Source: JAQVYB01 sp964490935 (lineage in GTDB: Bacteria > Verrucomicrobiota > Kiritimatiellia > RZYC01). From it: a DNA stretch of 27,022 nt. The notes beneath the pieces are model-generated. The model was not told the DNA's origin, made no database searches, and saw only the letters and a program-made list of their open reading frames with translations. This document shows, in pieces, positions 1 through 7,149 of this stretch. The stretch covers positions 1 through 27,022 of the forward strand of contig CAZBEO010000044.1 in NCBI GenBank assembly GCA_964490935.1. Direction: 5' to 3'. Position 1 is the first letter of the stretch, and each line of letters starts with the position of its first letter. A program made the position numbers and the translations under genes.

Positions 1-177
1 CAGCTCGCAGGTACGACCCATACCCGTAATCAACGATAGGACCTCATCTGCCGCCTCGTGATTGCTATGATAGGTTAACCAGATATCAAAGCCGGATTCC
101 GCCAAACGCAGAGCCGTTGCTCGTCCAATTCCCCGGCTGCCGCCGACGACCAAAGCAATTTCACCAGGTCCAATCAC
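1..177 (-). CDS. SDR-family oxidoreductase, FabG-like (partial, C-terminus off window)
   Basis: Only the first 59 codons are present; the gene runs off the left edge. The translation begins (V/M)IGPGEIALVVGGSRGIGRAT and carries the Rossmann dinucleotide-binding motif GGSRGIG at about residues 11-17. This is typical of short-chain dehydrogenases/reductases such as the 3-oxoacyl-ACP reductase FabG. I chose the GTG at 175-177 because a GGAG Shine-Dalgarno sequence lies 8 bases upstream on the minus strand (TTGGAGAATAGATC) and the glycine motif is then at the usual distance from the N-terminus. A FabG-like ketoreductase would fit the type II polyketide genes farther right on the same strand, but about 7 kb of unrelated genes lie between, so that link is speculation. 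Substrate cannot be assigned. Confidence 0.8.
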   Translation of the reverse strand, partial: MIGPGEIALVVGGSRGIGRATALRLAESGFDIWLTYHSNHEAADEVLSLITGMGRTCEL

Positions 178-200
178 GATCTATTCTCCAAGAGTGTTTC

Positions 201-229
201 TTAAGGATTGAAAGAATTGCCAATATAAT
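201..229 (+). promoter_or_regulatory. Candidate sigma70-type promoter for the exported protein gene
   Basis: A perfect -10 hexamer TATAAT lies at 224-229. A weak -35 (TTAAGG, 201-206) lies 17 bases upstream of it. It would start transcription near 236, giving an untranslated leader of roughly 118 bases before the ATG at 354. The -35 match is poor (3 of 6), so the call rests on the -10 and on its place in the divergent gap between two genes. Confidence 0.4.
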
Positions 230-353
230 GGAGGCCCTGTCCTGGAGCAACGCATTTCTTGTTGCGAGATGTTTGCTATTGACGCACGCATCGCCCCTAT
301 GGTCTGTTTTACACCATTCATAAAAATGGCAACCAGGAAAGGACCAAACCATC

Positions 354-908
354 ATGAAAAAAACCGTATCAACAGGTATCACCTTCACCATGCTGGGTAT
401 TCTTTTATTCGCCCATGCCGTCATGGCAGAAGACCTCTTTGAAGGAACGATCAAGGATGCCGGATTGGGAAAATACTCGGTTACGGACAGCAACGGCACT
501 GAATTTCTACTGAACGTATCGAAGCGTGAAACAAGCTATGAGCCCAAATTATGGCGCCCGGCCGATGACGACAAAGTCTCAGCCACCTACTACGAGAAAA
601 CAGGCCGTAATGGCGCGATGCTTGTAGCAAAAAAGATAACGCTTTTGAAGGCCGGACCGAATACCATCACAGTCACCAGTCCAGCGACAGTAACCATCTT
701 AGAAACTGGACGCAGCGGCTTCATCACCACACTCACCGACTATGACAACAAGGACCTTAAATTCACACGACAGCGTAACACGAAAATGGTCCCCACGGGT
801 TGGGTCCCCGCACCAGGAGAAAAGGCCATCATCACCTTCCACAAACAGCAGGCCAGATTTGGCTTCAACGTCGCCTACATGGCCGATGAAGTAAGAAAAG
901 CCGATTGA
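354..908 (+). CDS. Exported protein of unknown function with two tandem beta-rich repeats
   Basis: This is a 184-residue protein. A clear Sec signal peptide has positive KK at residues 2-3, a hydrophobic core at about 8-22 and likely cleavage after AVMA (residue 25). The mature part falls into two similar halves, about 28-95 and 118-180. Each has a pattern of a glycine start, a D-N/D-K turn, an aromatic-Leu strand, a Pro-x-Trp-x-Pro-like turn (KLWRPA, GWVPAP), a strand ending in ATY or ITF, and a final hydrophobic strand (AMLVAKKI, FNVAYMADEV). This suggests a duplicated small beta-barrel domain. GGAAAGGA just upstream of the ATG is a good ribosome-binding site. I do not recognise the family and assign no function. 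It stands alone between the divergent SDR gene and a repeat block. Confidence 0.75.
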   Translation: MKKTVSTGITFTMLGILLFAHAVMAEDLFEGTIKDAGLGKYSVTDSNGTEFLLNVSKRETSYEPKLWRPADDDKVSATYYEKTGRNGAMLVAKKITLLKAGPNTITVTSPATVTILETGRSGFITTLTDYDNKDLKFTRQRNTKMVPTGWVPAPGEKAIITFHKQQARFGFNVAYMADEVRKAD

Positions 909-1011
909 GGGCACCCCTCGTTACGCCGCGCCTCTCTGCGGAAAAGAATTTTCTTCGGGAAGAGGATTCCCTCCCTGCCTTCCATCAAATAACCATCCGC
1001 CATTTCGCTCT

Positions 1012-1290
1012 TGGACGGCACGCGGCCCGCGTGCCTCGACGTCAAAGCCAAAAACCCCTAACCGCCNNNNNNNNNNNNNNNNNNNNNNNNNNNNNNNNNN
1101 NNNNNNNNNNNNNNNNNNNNNNNNNNNNNNNNNNNNNNNNNNNNNNNNNNNNNNNNNNNNNNNNNNTCCCAACGCCAGAGTAACTCCACGCGCCCAAGGC
1201 GTCGGAGCCCGACGCCCTCCACATCCTGCGCCGCTGGAGGGCGAGCGTCCACGCGAGCCGTTGGGCATGAGACCACCCAACGCGCCACTT
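1012..1290. repeat. Interrupted copy of GC-rich composite repeat (contains the N gap)
   Basis: Bases 1012-1066 match 1297-1351 and bases 1167-1221 match 1358-1412, both without differences over 55 bases. The 100-N run therefore replaces part of a repeat unit. The right part includes a hairpin at 1198-1216 (GGCGTCGG-AGC-CCGACGCC). It continues into a second module at 1236-1271 (GGAGGGCGAGCGTCCACGCG and onward) that is nearly identical to 2544-2579. No gene is credible in this stretch. Confidence 0.85.
1067..1166. other. Assembly gap (100 N)
   Basis: Exactly 100 N, the usual placeholder for a scaffold gap of unknown length. It lies inside a duplicated repeat. In the intact neighbouring copy only 7 bases (1352-1357 plus the following base boundary) separate the two flanking segments. 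The real gap may therefore be tiny, or it may hide additional repeat units. Confidence 0.97.
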
Positions 1291-1296
1291 CTCCAC

Positions 1297-1412
1297 TGGA
1301 CGGCACGCGGCCCGCGTGCCTCGACGTCAAAGCCAAAAACCCCTAACCGCCAAAACATCCCAACGCCAGAGTAACTCCACGCGCCCAAGGCGTCGGAGCC
1401 CGACGCCCTCCA
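1297..1412. repeat. Intact copy of the GC-rich composite repeat
   Basis: A 116-base unit repeating the sequences that flank the N gap. It holds the hairpin GGCGTCGG-AGC-CCGACGCC at 1389-1407. A diverged copy of the same hairpin, with a 9-1-9 stem, lies at 2507-2525. It sits between the exported protein gene and the nucleotidyltransferase gene, so the interval 909-1434 is repeat and filler with no credible gene. Confidence 0.85.
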
Positions 1413-1434
1413 GGCATTACCCCCATTCTACAAA

Positions 1435-1917
1435 TTATAGGGCTGGCATCTTTTCTTTGATCGCCGTTAATTGGAGAACAGTCTCTCTGTCACGCGGACG
1501 ATTCATTGCCATTTTAGCCTCTATCAGAGCCTGTATCGTAAGGATTCGGCAAGTCCCTACATCCAGCTCGATTTCATCACTTTGCCGGACAACATCCTCA
1601 TACCCACCTATCCCTTTAATCTGTCCGAGGCAATCGATTTGACCCCAGTCCGTAGAAAGATATAGATTCTTCAATCCCTTGCAGTTTTCTGCAGTTAACT
1701 CAAGGGGCAGACGCTTAGGAGTCATACGATGTACGGGATTAAGATTCTTGAGAGCCTGCTGGAGGCGCAAAAGATTATCGCTGGAAAAAAGGAAACAAAT
1801 ATCTATGTCCTGAGTAACCAAGGTAACGCCGTAAGCTACAGCCGCAAATCCACCCACAATCACAAAATCTGTTTCATGCTTTATTAAGCGCTCGAGCAGC
1901 AATTCCATGTCTTGCAT
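1435..1917 (-). CDS. Minimal nucleotidyltransferase (MNT/AbiEii-like fold)
   Basis: A 160-residue protein with the nucleotidyltransferase signature: GG at residues 22-23 (FVIVGGFAAVAYG), then the metal-binding D-x-D at Asp37 and Asp39 (TQDIDICF), and a mostly helical C-terminus. The length fits single-domain minimal nucleotidyltransferases, many of which are the nucleotidylating half of toxin-antitoxin pairs (MNT-HEPN, AbiEi/AbiEii). The start at 1917 has a strong GGAG seven bases upstream. It overlaps the end of the small gene upstream by 44 bases, so the two are probably translationally coupled. Substrate and target are unknown. The third catalytic carboxylate, often farther along, may be in the DWGQID segment, but I cannot confirm that. 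Confidence 0.8.
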   Translation of the reverse strand: MQDMELLLERLIKHETDFVIVGGFAAVAYGVTLVTQDIDICFLFSSDNLLRLQQALKNLNPVHRMTPKRLPLELTAENCKGLKNLYLSTDWGQIDCLGQIKGIGGYEDVVRQSDEIELDVGTCRILTIQALIEAKMAMNRPRDRETVLQLTAIKEKMPAL

Positions 1918-2077
1918 GTTTTTTCTCCATCGCCTTACGCAGGATAGCCGCAGTATTCAATGCCCGCTGATGCATTCTGATTCTTTGGGTCGGGGTTTTG
2001 AGCAGGTTGTCCTCCAGCAAAGACATGTCACATCCATACTGTGCTGCTTTTTTCCATGCTGAAATTTCGGTTGCCAT
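1874..2077 (-). CDS. Small helical protein paired with the nucleotidyltransferase
   Basis: A 67-residue protein starting MATEISAWKKAAQYGCDMSL. It contains the segment TPTQRIRMHQRALNTA, which resembles small proteins with a TPxERLxRHQxAL motif that I recall being encoded directly before similar nucleotidyltransferases. The ATG at 2077 is preferred over an upstream TTG (2128): the conserved-looking part begins there and AGGTG lies upstream. Its 3' end overlaps the nucleotidyltransferase gene by 44 bases in another frame. It has no signal peptide or membrane segment and is predicted almost entirely helical. Its role is unknown; a partner, antitoxin or substrate-binding subunit is possible. Confidence 0.7.
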   Translation of the reverse strand: MATEISAWKKAAQYGCDMSLLEDNLLKTPTQRIRMHQRALNTAAILRKAMEKKHARHGIAARALNKA

Positions 2078-2277
2078 TTCTTCACACCTAAACCCTATAT
2101 GGTTTGCTTTGCATAACTCACCTTTCAAGATTATCTGCTTGTGTCATTTTGCGCAAGACTCCACTCAACAAACTGTTACCGCTGTCGGCCAGGATCGGTG
2201 TGAAACAAGGTCTAGCGACCATTTCCACGACTGACCCCAGAGGCCATTTCTTTCCGGGGGGGCCAGCGGGGGCCAGG

Positions 2278-2472
2278 GTCAGCCCTTAAAAATTACGCGA
2301 AGCGTTTTCATTCAGTCTTTATGAGGGTGCAACACAGGTGCATGGGCTTTCCATTTCTTGGAATGGCCGGTTGAAAAGATCGCGGACTGGAAGTCCACGC
2401 TACTTCATTCAGATGCTGTGCCATTCCCCTCTTCCCTGGGCGGCGTGCGGCTCGCGCACCTCAATCGTCAAA
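2278..2472. repeat. Dispersed ~195-bp repeat, copy 1
   Basis: It begins GTCAGCCCTTAAAAATTACG and ends TCAATCGTCAAA. A near-identical copy in the same orientation is at 6864-7068; the differences are scattered substitutions and about 11-12 extra bases in copy 2. Within it is a short dyad (CTTTCCATTTCTTGGAATGG). The whole interval 2129-2615 is intergenic; 2129-2277 shows nothing I can name. Confidence 0.85.
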
Positions 2473-2595
2473 TCATCCCTACGCCGGAGTGACTCCACAC
2501 GCCCAAGGCGTCGGGGCCCGACGCCCTCCACCTTTTCGCTCTTGGAGGGCGAGCGTCCACGCGAGCCGTTGGGCATGAGATCGCCCAACGCATCC
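2473..2595. repeat. Diverged copy of the GC-rich composite repeat
   Basis: It carries the hairpin GGCGTCGGG-G-CCCGACGCC (2507-2525) followed by the module at 2544-2579 that nearly matches 1236-1271. It abuts copy 1 of the other dispersed repeat and ends about 20 bases before the 3' end of the GH2 gene. Short reading frames through it are repeat-derived and not credible genes. Confidence 0.8.
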
Positions 2596-2615
2596 GCGCG
2601 ACACCATGCGCTTTC

Positions 2616-5414
2616 TCAGTTCGCAGCACTGAGGGGGAGCGCCGGAAGAAGTGCCAACGTTGCGGGGCCTTGATAGCGATCACGCTCGAATGCAGCTTCG
2701 ATCTCGACCGCTTCACCGGGGTAGACGGTGACATAGTTGTCGCTATACGTGATCGGCAGAATTTCCTTCCCCTCAGCGTCGTGCAACTCGGCCCGGACGA
2801 AGAACGCGATATGACTGCTCGGGTTTCGTAAAACGATCCGGAAGTTCCGCAGCCCGTTATTTGCGGAGCAGGGATCGGCTTCCGAAAGTTTGGCCTGCAA
2901 GGTCACCTGCGGCATCTCCGCAAGCGCGGTGAAGTCGGCCCACTGGGTTTGACGCACTTGCATCGCGACTAAAACGTCATCGCCCTCGCGCTTAACCAGA
3001 TCTGGCATATCATCCACAGAGGAACACCAGTACGTGTTCTCGGCGAGGAGATAACCGTTCGGGGCGGTGGCGGTGAGCCGAACAAAGACGACCGCGTGCG
3101 TGGAGTCCGGTCGAGGAATGCTCAAGACCTGGTGGATCGAAGCGGGTGTGCACGAAGCGACTGTCGCCTGGTAACTGTCAAGGAGTGTGCCGTCGAGTGC
3201 ATAGACGCGCGCGGTGACCTCAGTGTCTTCGAGCTTCTCTGTCGAGTGGTTGGCGAGAGTGACTTGCCCCTGTTTGCGGTCTCCGACGGAAAAGCAGTCG
3301 AACACGGCACTGACCGGACGCAAGCCCTTCTTCGCGCCAAAGTAAGCGCCGCCGGCACCGAAGTAGTGGTCGTACAGTTGCCCGAAGAAGCTGGGCCAGG
3401 ACGTATTCAGCATCCAGTAAATGGTCGCTTTGTGCGTGCGCCAAGCGAGCGCGCCGTAGGCCTCGAACAATGCCCGGGTCGACTCGTATTGCGCCAACTG
3501 TGCTTTTGCAACGAACTCGGCCAAGTTGTCCGCCCCGCCGTAACGGTTGGCGATGACCTTGTGAATACCTTCCAACTTGTTGTTGCCAGGGGCGGAGCCG
3601 GTGTGCATCGCCCATACCTTGTTGAACGGCCAACGCGACTCTTCGGGAAGAAATTTCTCCATCGTCGACAGGATTGGAACGGTTTCGTTGTTTCCTTCCT
3701 CCAGCACGGAGCCTTTTGCATTTATATTGTCCGGATCGAACCAAAACGCGGGCGAACGCCAAGAATAGGGTCCATTCATGTGCACGCCACTCCAGCAGTC
3801 GCAGCTGGCGGTCGAAGCGGTATCAATCACGGCGTTTTGCCAGGAAGCTTCCTTGAGGGTGGCTTGGTAGCCAGCCAGCACCTTGGGCGGCGGCAGTCCG
3901 TCGCTGGCGTTCCCCCAGATAGCGATGGACGCATGCGAGCGCAAGCGATAAATGCTATCGCGCACAGAGGCCTGGGCCACACGATAATCCTCTGCGTCCC
4001 ACTCGCCCCAGCGCTCCCAAGCGCCACAGCACATGAGTCCAAACATCGTGGGCATGCCTTCGCGGTCCGCCATTTCCAGCAAACCGTCATCGACAAAGTG
4101 CCCCTCCCAGCGGATGAGATTGATGCCCATGTCTTTCGCGTATCGCAGGGTAACTCTGGCCCGCTCACGGTCGTGGGTGAGCAGTAGCTCTGGGGTATAT
4201 CCAGCGCCCCGCACCAGATAATCCCGTCCGTTGATCTTAAGGTAAAAAGAGCTCGGGTCCTCGTACTCGGGGCGCATCGCCGTGTCATCTCGGTGGCCGG
4301 TCATCATGCGGATGCCGAAGTCGCACTCCGCTTGGTCGGAGACCCCTTCGGCAGTTTCGAACTCAAGGCTGAGATGGTGCAGGGTCGGTTTACCCCAGAT
4401 ATACGGCCACCACAGCTCAGGGTCTTTCACGCGCAGGGCGGCATGCGTCTCGGGCGACAGCGTAATTTCGCGCAACTCACCCGGCATAAGGTTCACCTCG
4501 GTATTCACCTCGATTGGTCCCATGCCATCCCGCGTAATCCGAGCCCGCAATACTCCGGCAACGGGCACGTCTGCGGTGTTCGAGACGTTCACGTGAACGG
4601 TGAGATCGGCCTGATCGATGCGCGGCAGCGGCAGGTCGGTGCGCACGTACGGGTAGCGCAACGTCACTGGGCCGCTTGACACGAGCCACACTTTTTGCAC
4701 GATGCCCGAGTTTTTGTCGGGCAAGAAGCTCGTTCGAGTTTTGGCATCACCGTGGTAAGCCAAGTTGATCCAGTCGGCCCAGGTATCGGTAAGGTCTAAA
4801 CCAGCCGGATCACCCTCTAATGGGACCACTTGGCCCACGTTCAGTGCCGGAGTGCGACGCTCTGGCACAATACGCACGGCCATGACGTTTTCCTCGCCGG
4901 GTTTGACTACATCGGTGACATCAATCTCAAAGCGGCGGTACGTGCCAACCAGTTCATCGGTGCCCGCCACGCGCGTACCATTTACCCACAGCTCGGCGCG
5001 GTAGGTGATTCCGTCGAAGACGAGAGCGTACCTGCGATGACCCACTGGCACATCAAAGCTGACCCGGTACCACCAGTCGTGTTGCCACAGGTCGCGTTCC
5101 ACTCGGGTGAGGACATCGCCAACGGCCAGATCGCCGGTAAGGCCGGCATCGGACATCGCGCGGAGAATCGTGGCGGGCATGCGCTTCACGGCAATTCCGC
5201 TTACGGGCGCATCGGCGACAGAGAGCTCCGCACCGCCCACGTTGACCTCGTCGTCGCGCATCAAGCGCCATCCGTCAGAGAGTTCGATCCAACTGCCCTG
5301 CGCAACAGGATTGTCCTGCTCAGCCGCCTGTGCAGCGGAAACGATCTGGATAGCACAGGGCTGGACAACCATCAGAGCACTAAAGACCCAAGAAACCATT
5401 CTCTTCGAACTCAT
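2616..5414 (-). CDS. Secreted glycoside hydrolase family 2, exo-beta-D-glucosaminidase-like
   Basis: A 932-residue protein, the usual size for the CsxA-type GH2 branch. An N-terminal signal peptide (hydrophobic about 9-28) is followed by the GH2 jelly-roll sugar-binding domain (about 60-250, with FDGITYRAELWVNGT), an immunoglobulin-like domain (about 260-370), the TIM barrel (about 390-690) and C-terminal beta domains. Barrel features shared with exo-glucosaminidases are RGAGYTPEL, RWEGHF, MCCGAWERW, the acid/base segment GNASDGLPPP with Asp505, GVHMNGPY, and LEEGNNETVP, where Glu572 aligns with the nucleophile of CsxA. Asp in place of the usual Asn-Glu is typical of that branch. It probably releases glucosamine from chitosan-like oligosaccharides or another exo-linked sugar outside the cytoplasm. 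AGGAG lies seven bases before the ATG. It is transcribed away from the Fur-type regulator. Confidence 0.9.
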   Translation of the reverse strand: MSSKRMVSWVFSALMVVQPCAIQIVSAAQAAEQDNPVAQGSWIELSDGWRLMRDDEVNVGGAELSVADAPVSGIAVKRMPATILRAMSDAGLTGDLAVGDVLTRVERDLWQHDWWYRVSFDVPVGHRRYALVFDGITYRAELWVNGTRVAGTDELVGTYRRFEIDVTDVVKPGEENVMAVRIVPERRTPALNVGQVVPLEGDPAGLDLTDTWADWINLAYHGDAKTRTSFLPDKNSGIVQKVWLVSSGPVTLRYPYVRTDLPLPRIDQADLTVHVNVSNTADVPVAGVLRARITRDGMGPIEVNTEVNLMPGELREITLSPETHAALRVKDPELWWPYIWGKPTLHHLSLEFETAEGVSDQAECDFGIRMMTGHRDDTAMRPEYEDPSSFYLKINGRDYLVRGAGYTPELLLTHDRERARVTLRYAKDMGINLIRWEGHFVDDGLLEMADREGMPTMFGLMCCGAWERWGEWDAEDYRVAQASVRDSIYRLRSHASIAIWGNASDGLPPPKVLAGYQATLKEASWQNAVIDTASTASCDCWSGVHMNGPYSWRSPAFWFDPDNINAKGSVLEEGNNETVPILSTMEKFLPEESRWPFNKVWAMHTGSAPGNNKLEGIHKVIANRYGGADNLAEFVAKAQLAQYESTRALFEAYGALAWRTHKATIYWMLNTSWPSFFGQLYDHYFGAGGAYFGAKKGLRPVSAVFDCFSVGDRKQGQVTLANHSTEKLEDTEVTARVYALDGTLLDSYQATVASCTPASIHQVLSIPRPDSTHAVVFVRLTATAPNGYLLAENTYWCSSVDDMPDLVKREGDDVLVAMQVRQTQWADFTALAEMPQVTLQAKLSEADPCSANNGLRNFRIVLRNPSSHIAFFVRAELHDAEGKEILPITYSDNYVTVYPGEAVEIEAAFERDRYQGPATLALLPALPLSAAN

Positions 5415-5595
5415 GTTTTTTCTCCTGAATACGCTGATTTTTTCACCCTACTTCGGGGGCCGAAAACAAGACTCCATCACCACGCATCCTAGTTTAAGAA
5501 TTTTAAGTGTCCCATTATCGATTTCGGAAGTCAAAGGTTGGTTTTTTGGAAATACGGCTTGCATACAATACCTACATGGCGTACTGTTCCTACAT

Positions 5596-5608
5596 CGTAA
5601 TCATTACG
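5596..5608. promoter_or_regulatory. Candidate operator for the Fur/PerR-type regulator
   Basis: A perfect 6-1-6 palindrome, CGTAAT-C-ATTACG, lies between a possible -10 (TACAAT, 5564-5569) and the AAGGAG ribosome-binding site of the regulator gene. With one more base each side it has the 7-1-7 size of Fur-family boxes. Binding here would block transcription or ribosome access, which fits autoregulation. The element is also in the shared upstream region of the divergent GH2 gene. Confidence 0.5.
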
Positions 5609-5624
5609 GAAGGAGTTTCTTCGA

Positions 5625-6128
5625 GTGATACCAAGAGAACAGGTAGAGAAACGCGTTGCGGGATTCCTGGATATCTGCCGTCGGCAGGGCGTCAAGGCAA
5701 CTCATCAACGTACCGAAATTCTTCGGGAGTTGGCCGGTAGCGACGAACACCCCGATGCCGAGACGATCTTGACGCGTGTGCGACAGAGGATACCTGCCAT
5801 CTCGGTCGACACGATCTATCGAACATTGAAACTGCTCGAAGATAAAGGCGTCATAGCCCGCGTGGGACCCATGCGAGACAGAGCCCGGTTTGATGCTAAC
5901 AAGGATCGGCACCACCACTTCGTCTGCACGGAGTGCGAGATGATTGGCGACTTTTACAGCGACGCATTGGATCGGTTTCCGGTACCTCGGGAGGTGTCCG
6001 AGATGGGCTGTGTCGAAGGGGTTTATGTCGAGTTGCGAGGGATCTGTCGGCAGTGCAAACAGAAAGCAATGAAGAACTCAGAAGGAGGTTTGCATAGAGT
6101 AAAACGTGTCAAGCGTCACATTGATTAA
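5625..6128 (+). CDS. Fur-family transcriptional regulator, PerR-like
   Basis: A 167-residue protein with the Fur-family layout: an N-terminal winged helix (VKATHQRTEILREL, VDTIYRTLKLLEDKGVI) and a C-terminal metal and dimerisation domain. The structural zinc site is complete, with CTEC at 101-104 and CRQC at 141-144. The regulatory-metal segment RFDANKDRHHHFVC has Asp90 where peroxide sensors of the PerR type carry Asp and iron sensors mostly carry Glu, so PerR is the better guess. The basic C-terminal tail (HRVKRVKRHID) is longer than usual. The start is GTG with AAGGAG ten bases upstream. It is followed after 42 bases by the QueD-like gene. No peroxidase or iron-transport gene is adjacent. 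Confidence 0.88.
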   Translation: MIPREQVEKRVAGFLDICRRQGVKATHQRTEILRELAGSDEHPDAETILTRVRQRIPAISVDTIYRTLKLLEDKGVIARVGPMRDRARFDANKDRHHHFVCTECEMIGDFYSDALDRFPVPREVSEMGCVEGVYVELRGICRQCKQKAMKNSEGGLHRVKRVKRHID

Positions 6129-6170
6129 ACGCATCATTCAATTAACAAAAAGCATAAAGAGGAGATTATT

Positions 6171-6665
6171 ATGTCGGACGACAAGTACACATCAATCGTA
6201 AACCTTGATTTCCAGTACGCACATAGGTTTATGAACTGGCCATGCGAAGCAAAGCACCTTCACGGGCACTCAGGTCTTGTAACGATTGAACTTGAAGACA
6301 CCGTAGACCCGGTAACTGGATATGCACACGCTTGTAAAGAGGGATTCAAAAAAGCATGGGAAGTTTGTGACCATTTCCACCACGCAACATTGTTTCAAGA
6401 AGGCGACCCGCTTCTTGATGCGGTTCTTGCGGTATATAAAAAGGAAGGCATTCATAACGATCCTGAGCATTGTGTTCCTCTCAAGAAGATAGATCACCCG
6501 CTTGCTTGGTCATACCCGGAATACAGGGTCGTTGTGACCAAAAAAGTATCTACTTGTGAGAATCTTTGCGAGCTTTTCTACGAGCTTCTTAAAGACAAAA
6601 TGCCAATCAAAAAAGTTACATTTCGCTCATCTTCTATGAATGCAGCATCGAAAGAGTTTAAATAA
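6171..6665 (+). CDS. 6-pyruvoyl-tetrahydropterin synthase / QueD-family protein
   Basis: A 164-residue protein of the T-fold pterin synthase family. Zinc ligands are His18 (QYAHRF), His31 and His33 (HLHGHSG). A candidate catalytic Cys25 lies six residues before His31, which is two farther than in typical QueD. The CDHFHH segment (66-71) and Glu130 (STCENLCELFYE, the pterin-anchoring Glu) are present. The family converts 7,8-dihydroneopterin triphosphate, either to 6-pyruvoyltetrahydropterin or to 6-carboxytetrahydropterin for queuosine. The other queuosine genes are not nearby, so the exact reaction is open. GAGGAG is well placed before the ATG. The gene is visibly AT-richer than its neighbours, with many CTT, AAA and GTA codons, which may mean different ancestry. 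It ends at a strong terminator. Confidence 0.85.
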   Translation: MSDDKYTSIVNLDFQYAHRFMNWPCEAKHLHGHSGLVTIELEDTVDPVTGYAHACKEGFKKAWEVCDHFHHATLFQEGDPLLDAVLAVYKKEGIHNDPEHCVPLKKIDHPLAWSYPEYRVVVTKKVSTCENLCELFYELLKDKMPIKKVTFRSSSMNAASKEFK

Positions 6666-6713
6666 GATTGGGTGCGGCGGAAATAGTGTGCCAACAATCG
6701 CATCGAGAGCTAC

Positions 6714-6743
6714 AAAATGACCAGCGCGACGCTGGTCATTTTT
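6714..6743 (+). terminator. Rho-independent terminator after the QueD-like gene
   Basis: A 13-bp perfect stem, AAAATGACCAGCG paired with CGCTGGTCATTTT, encloses a CGA loop and ends in five T. It lies about 50 bases after the QueD-like stop codon. The A-tract before it could make it work in both directions. Confidence 0.9.
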
Positions 6744-6863
6744 AGCCTCATGCGTGACGTTATCCAGCCCCGCGGCGCCCGCCGGACTTTCCGTTTTCAA
6801 ACCGGCGTGTTTACACCCACTTCACGCCGCCGCTTACACACAGGGGGAGCAGGGGGGAGCAGT

Positions 6864-7068
6864 GTCAGCCCTTAAAAATTAAGCGAAGCGTTTTCATTCA
6901 GTCTTTATGAGGGTGCAACACAGGTGCATGGGCTTTCCATTTCTTGGAATGGCCGCTTGAAAAGATCGCGGACTGGAAGTCCACGCCACTTCATTCACCT
7001 CGTAGCGGATGCTGTGCCACTCCCCTCTTCCCTGGACGGTGTGCGGCTCGCGCGCCTCAATCGTCAAA
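6864..7068. repeat. Dispersed ~200-bp repeat, copy 2
   Basis: Same orientation and near-identical to 2278-2472, with an insertion of about 11-12 bases near 6995-7007. It lies between the QueD terminator and the 3' end of the KS-only PKS gene. The two copies bracket a 4.4-kb block holding the GH2, Fur-type and QueD-like genes. Bases 6744-6863 hold GC-rich sequence with no recognisable gene. Confidence 0.85.
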
Positions 7069-7099
7069 AAGAAAATCATAGCCGACGGGACGTTGTACT

Positions 7100-7139
7100 G
7101 TAAGCGTGAGGGAAATGAGATGATCCACCGGACGCTTAC
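7100..7139 (-). other. Inverted repeat downstream of the KS-only gene, possible terminator
   Basis: GTAAGCGT at 7100-7107 and ACGCTTAC at 7132-7139 are perfect 8-bp arms separated by 24 bases, starting 10 bases past the stop codon of the KS-only gene. There is no T-run, so termination is only a possibility. It could instead be the scar of an inserted element. Confidence 0.4.
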
Positions 7140-7149
7140 TTATAAATGA

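Noticed and set aside
907..919. Terminator after the exported protein gene (GAGGG-CAC-CCCTC)
   Set aside because: A 5-bp stem overlapping the stop codon with no T-run is too weak to call.
905..1388. Short reading frames spanning the N gap and GC-rich repeats
   Set aside because: They include N-derived residues and repeat-encoded sequence that recurs in several frames.
1874..2128. Longer start (TTG, 2128) for the small partner protein
   Set aside because: The first 17 residues do not look conserved and the TTG has no good ribosome-binding site; the ATG at 2077 does.
2338..2673. Plus-strand reading frame through the repeats at 2278-2595
   Set aside because: It consists of two dispersed repeats and runs into the 3' end of the GH2 gene on the other strand; no domain or ribosome-binding site.
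3096..4187. Long plus-strand reading frame opposite the GH2 gene
   Set aside because: It is antisense to well-conserved GH2 barrel sequence and has no recognisable domain; it is a shadow of GC-rich coding sequence.
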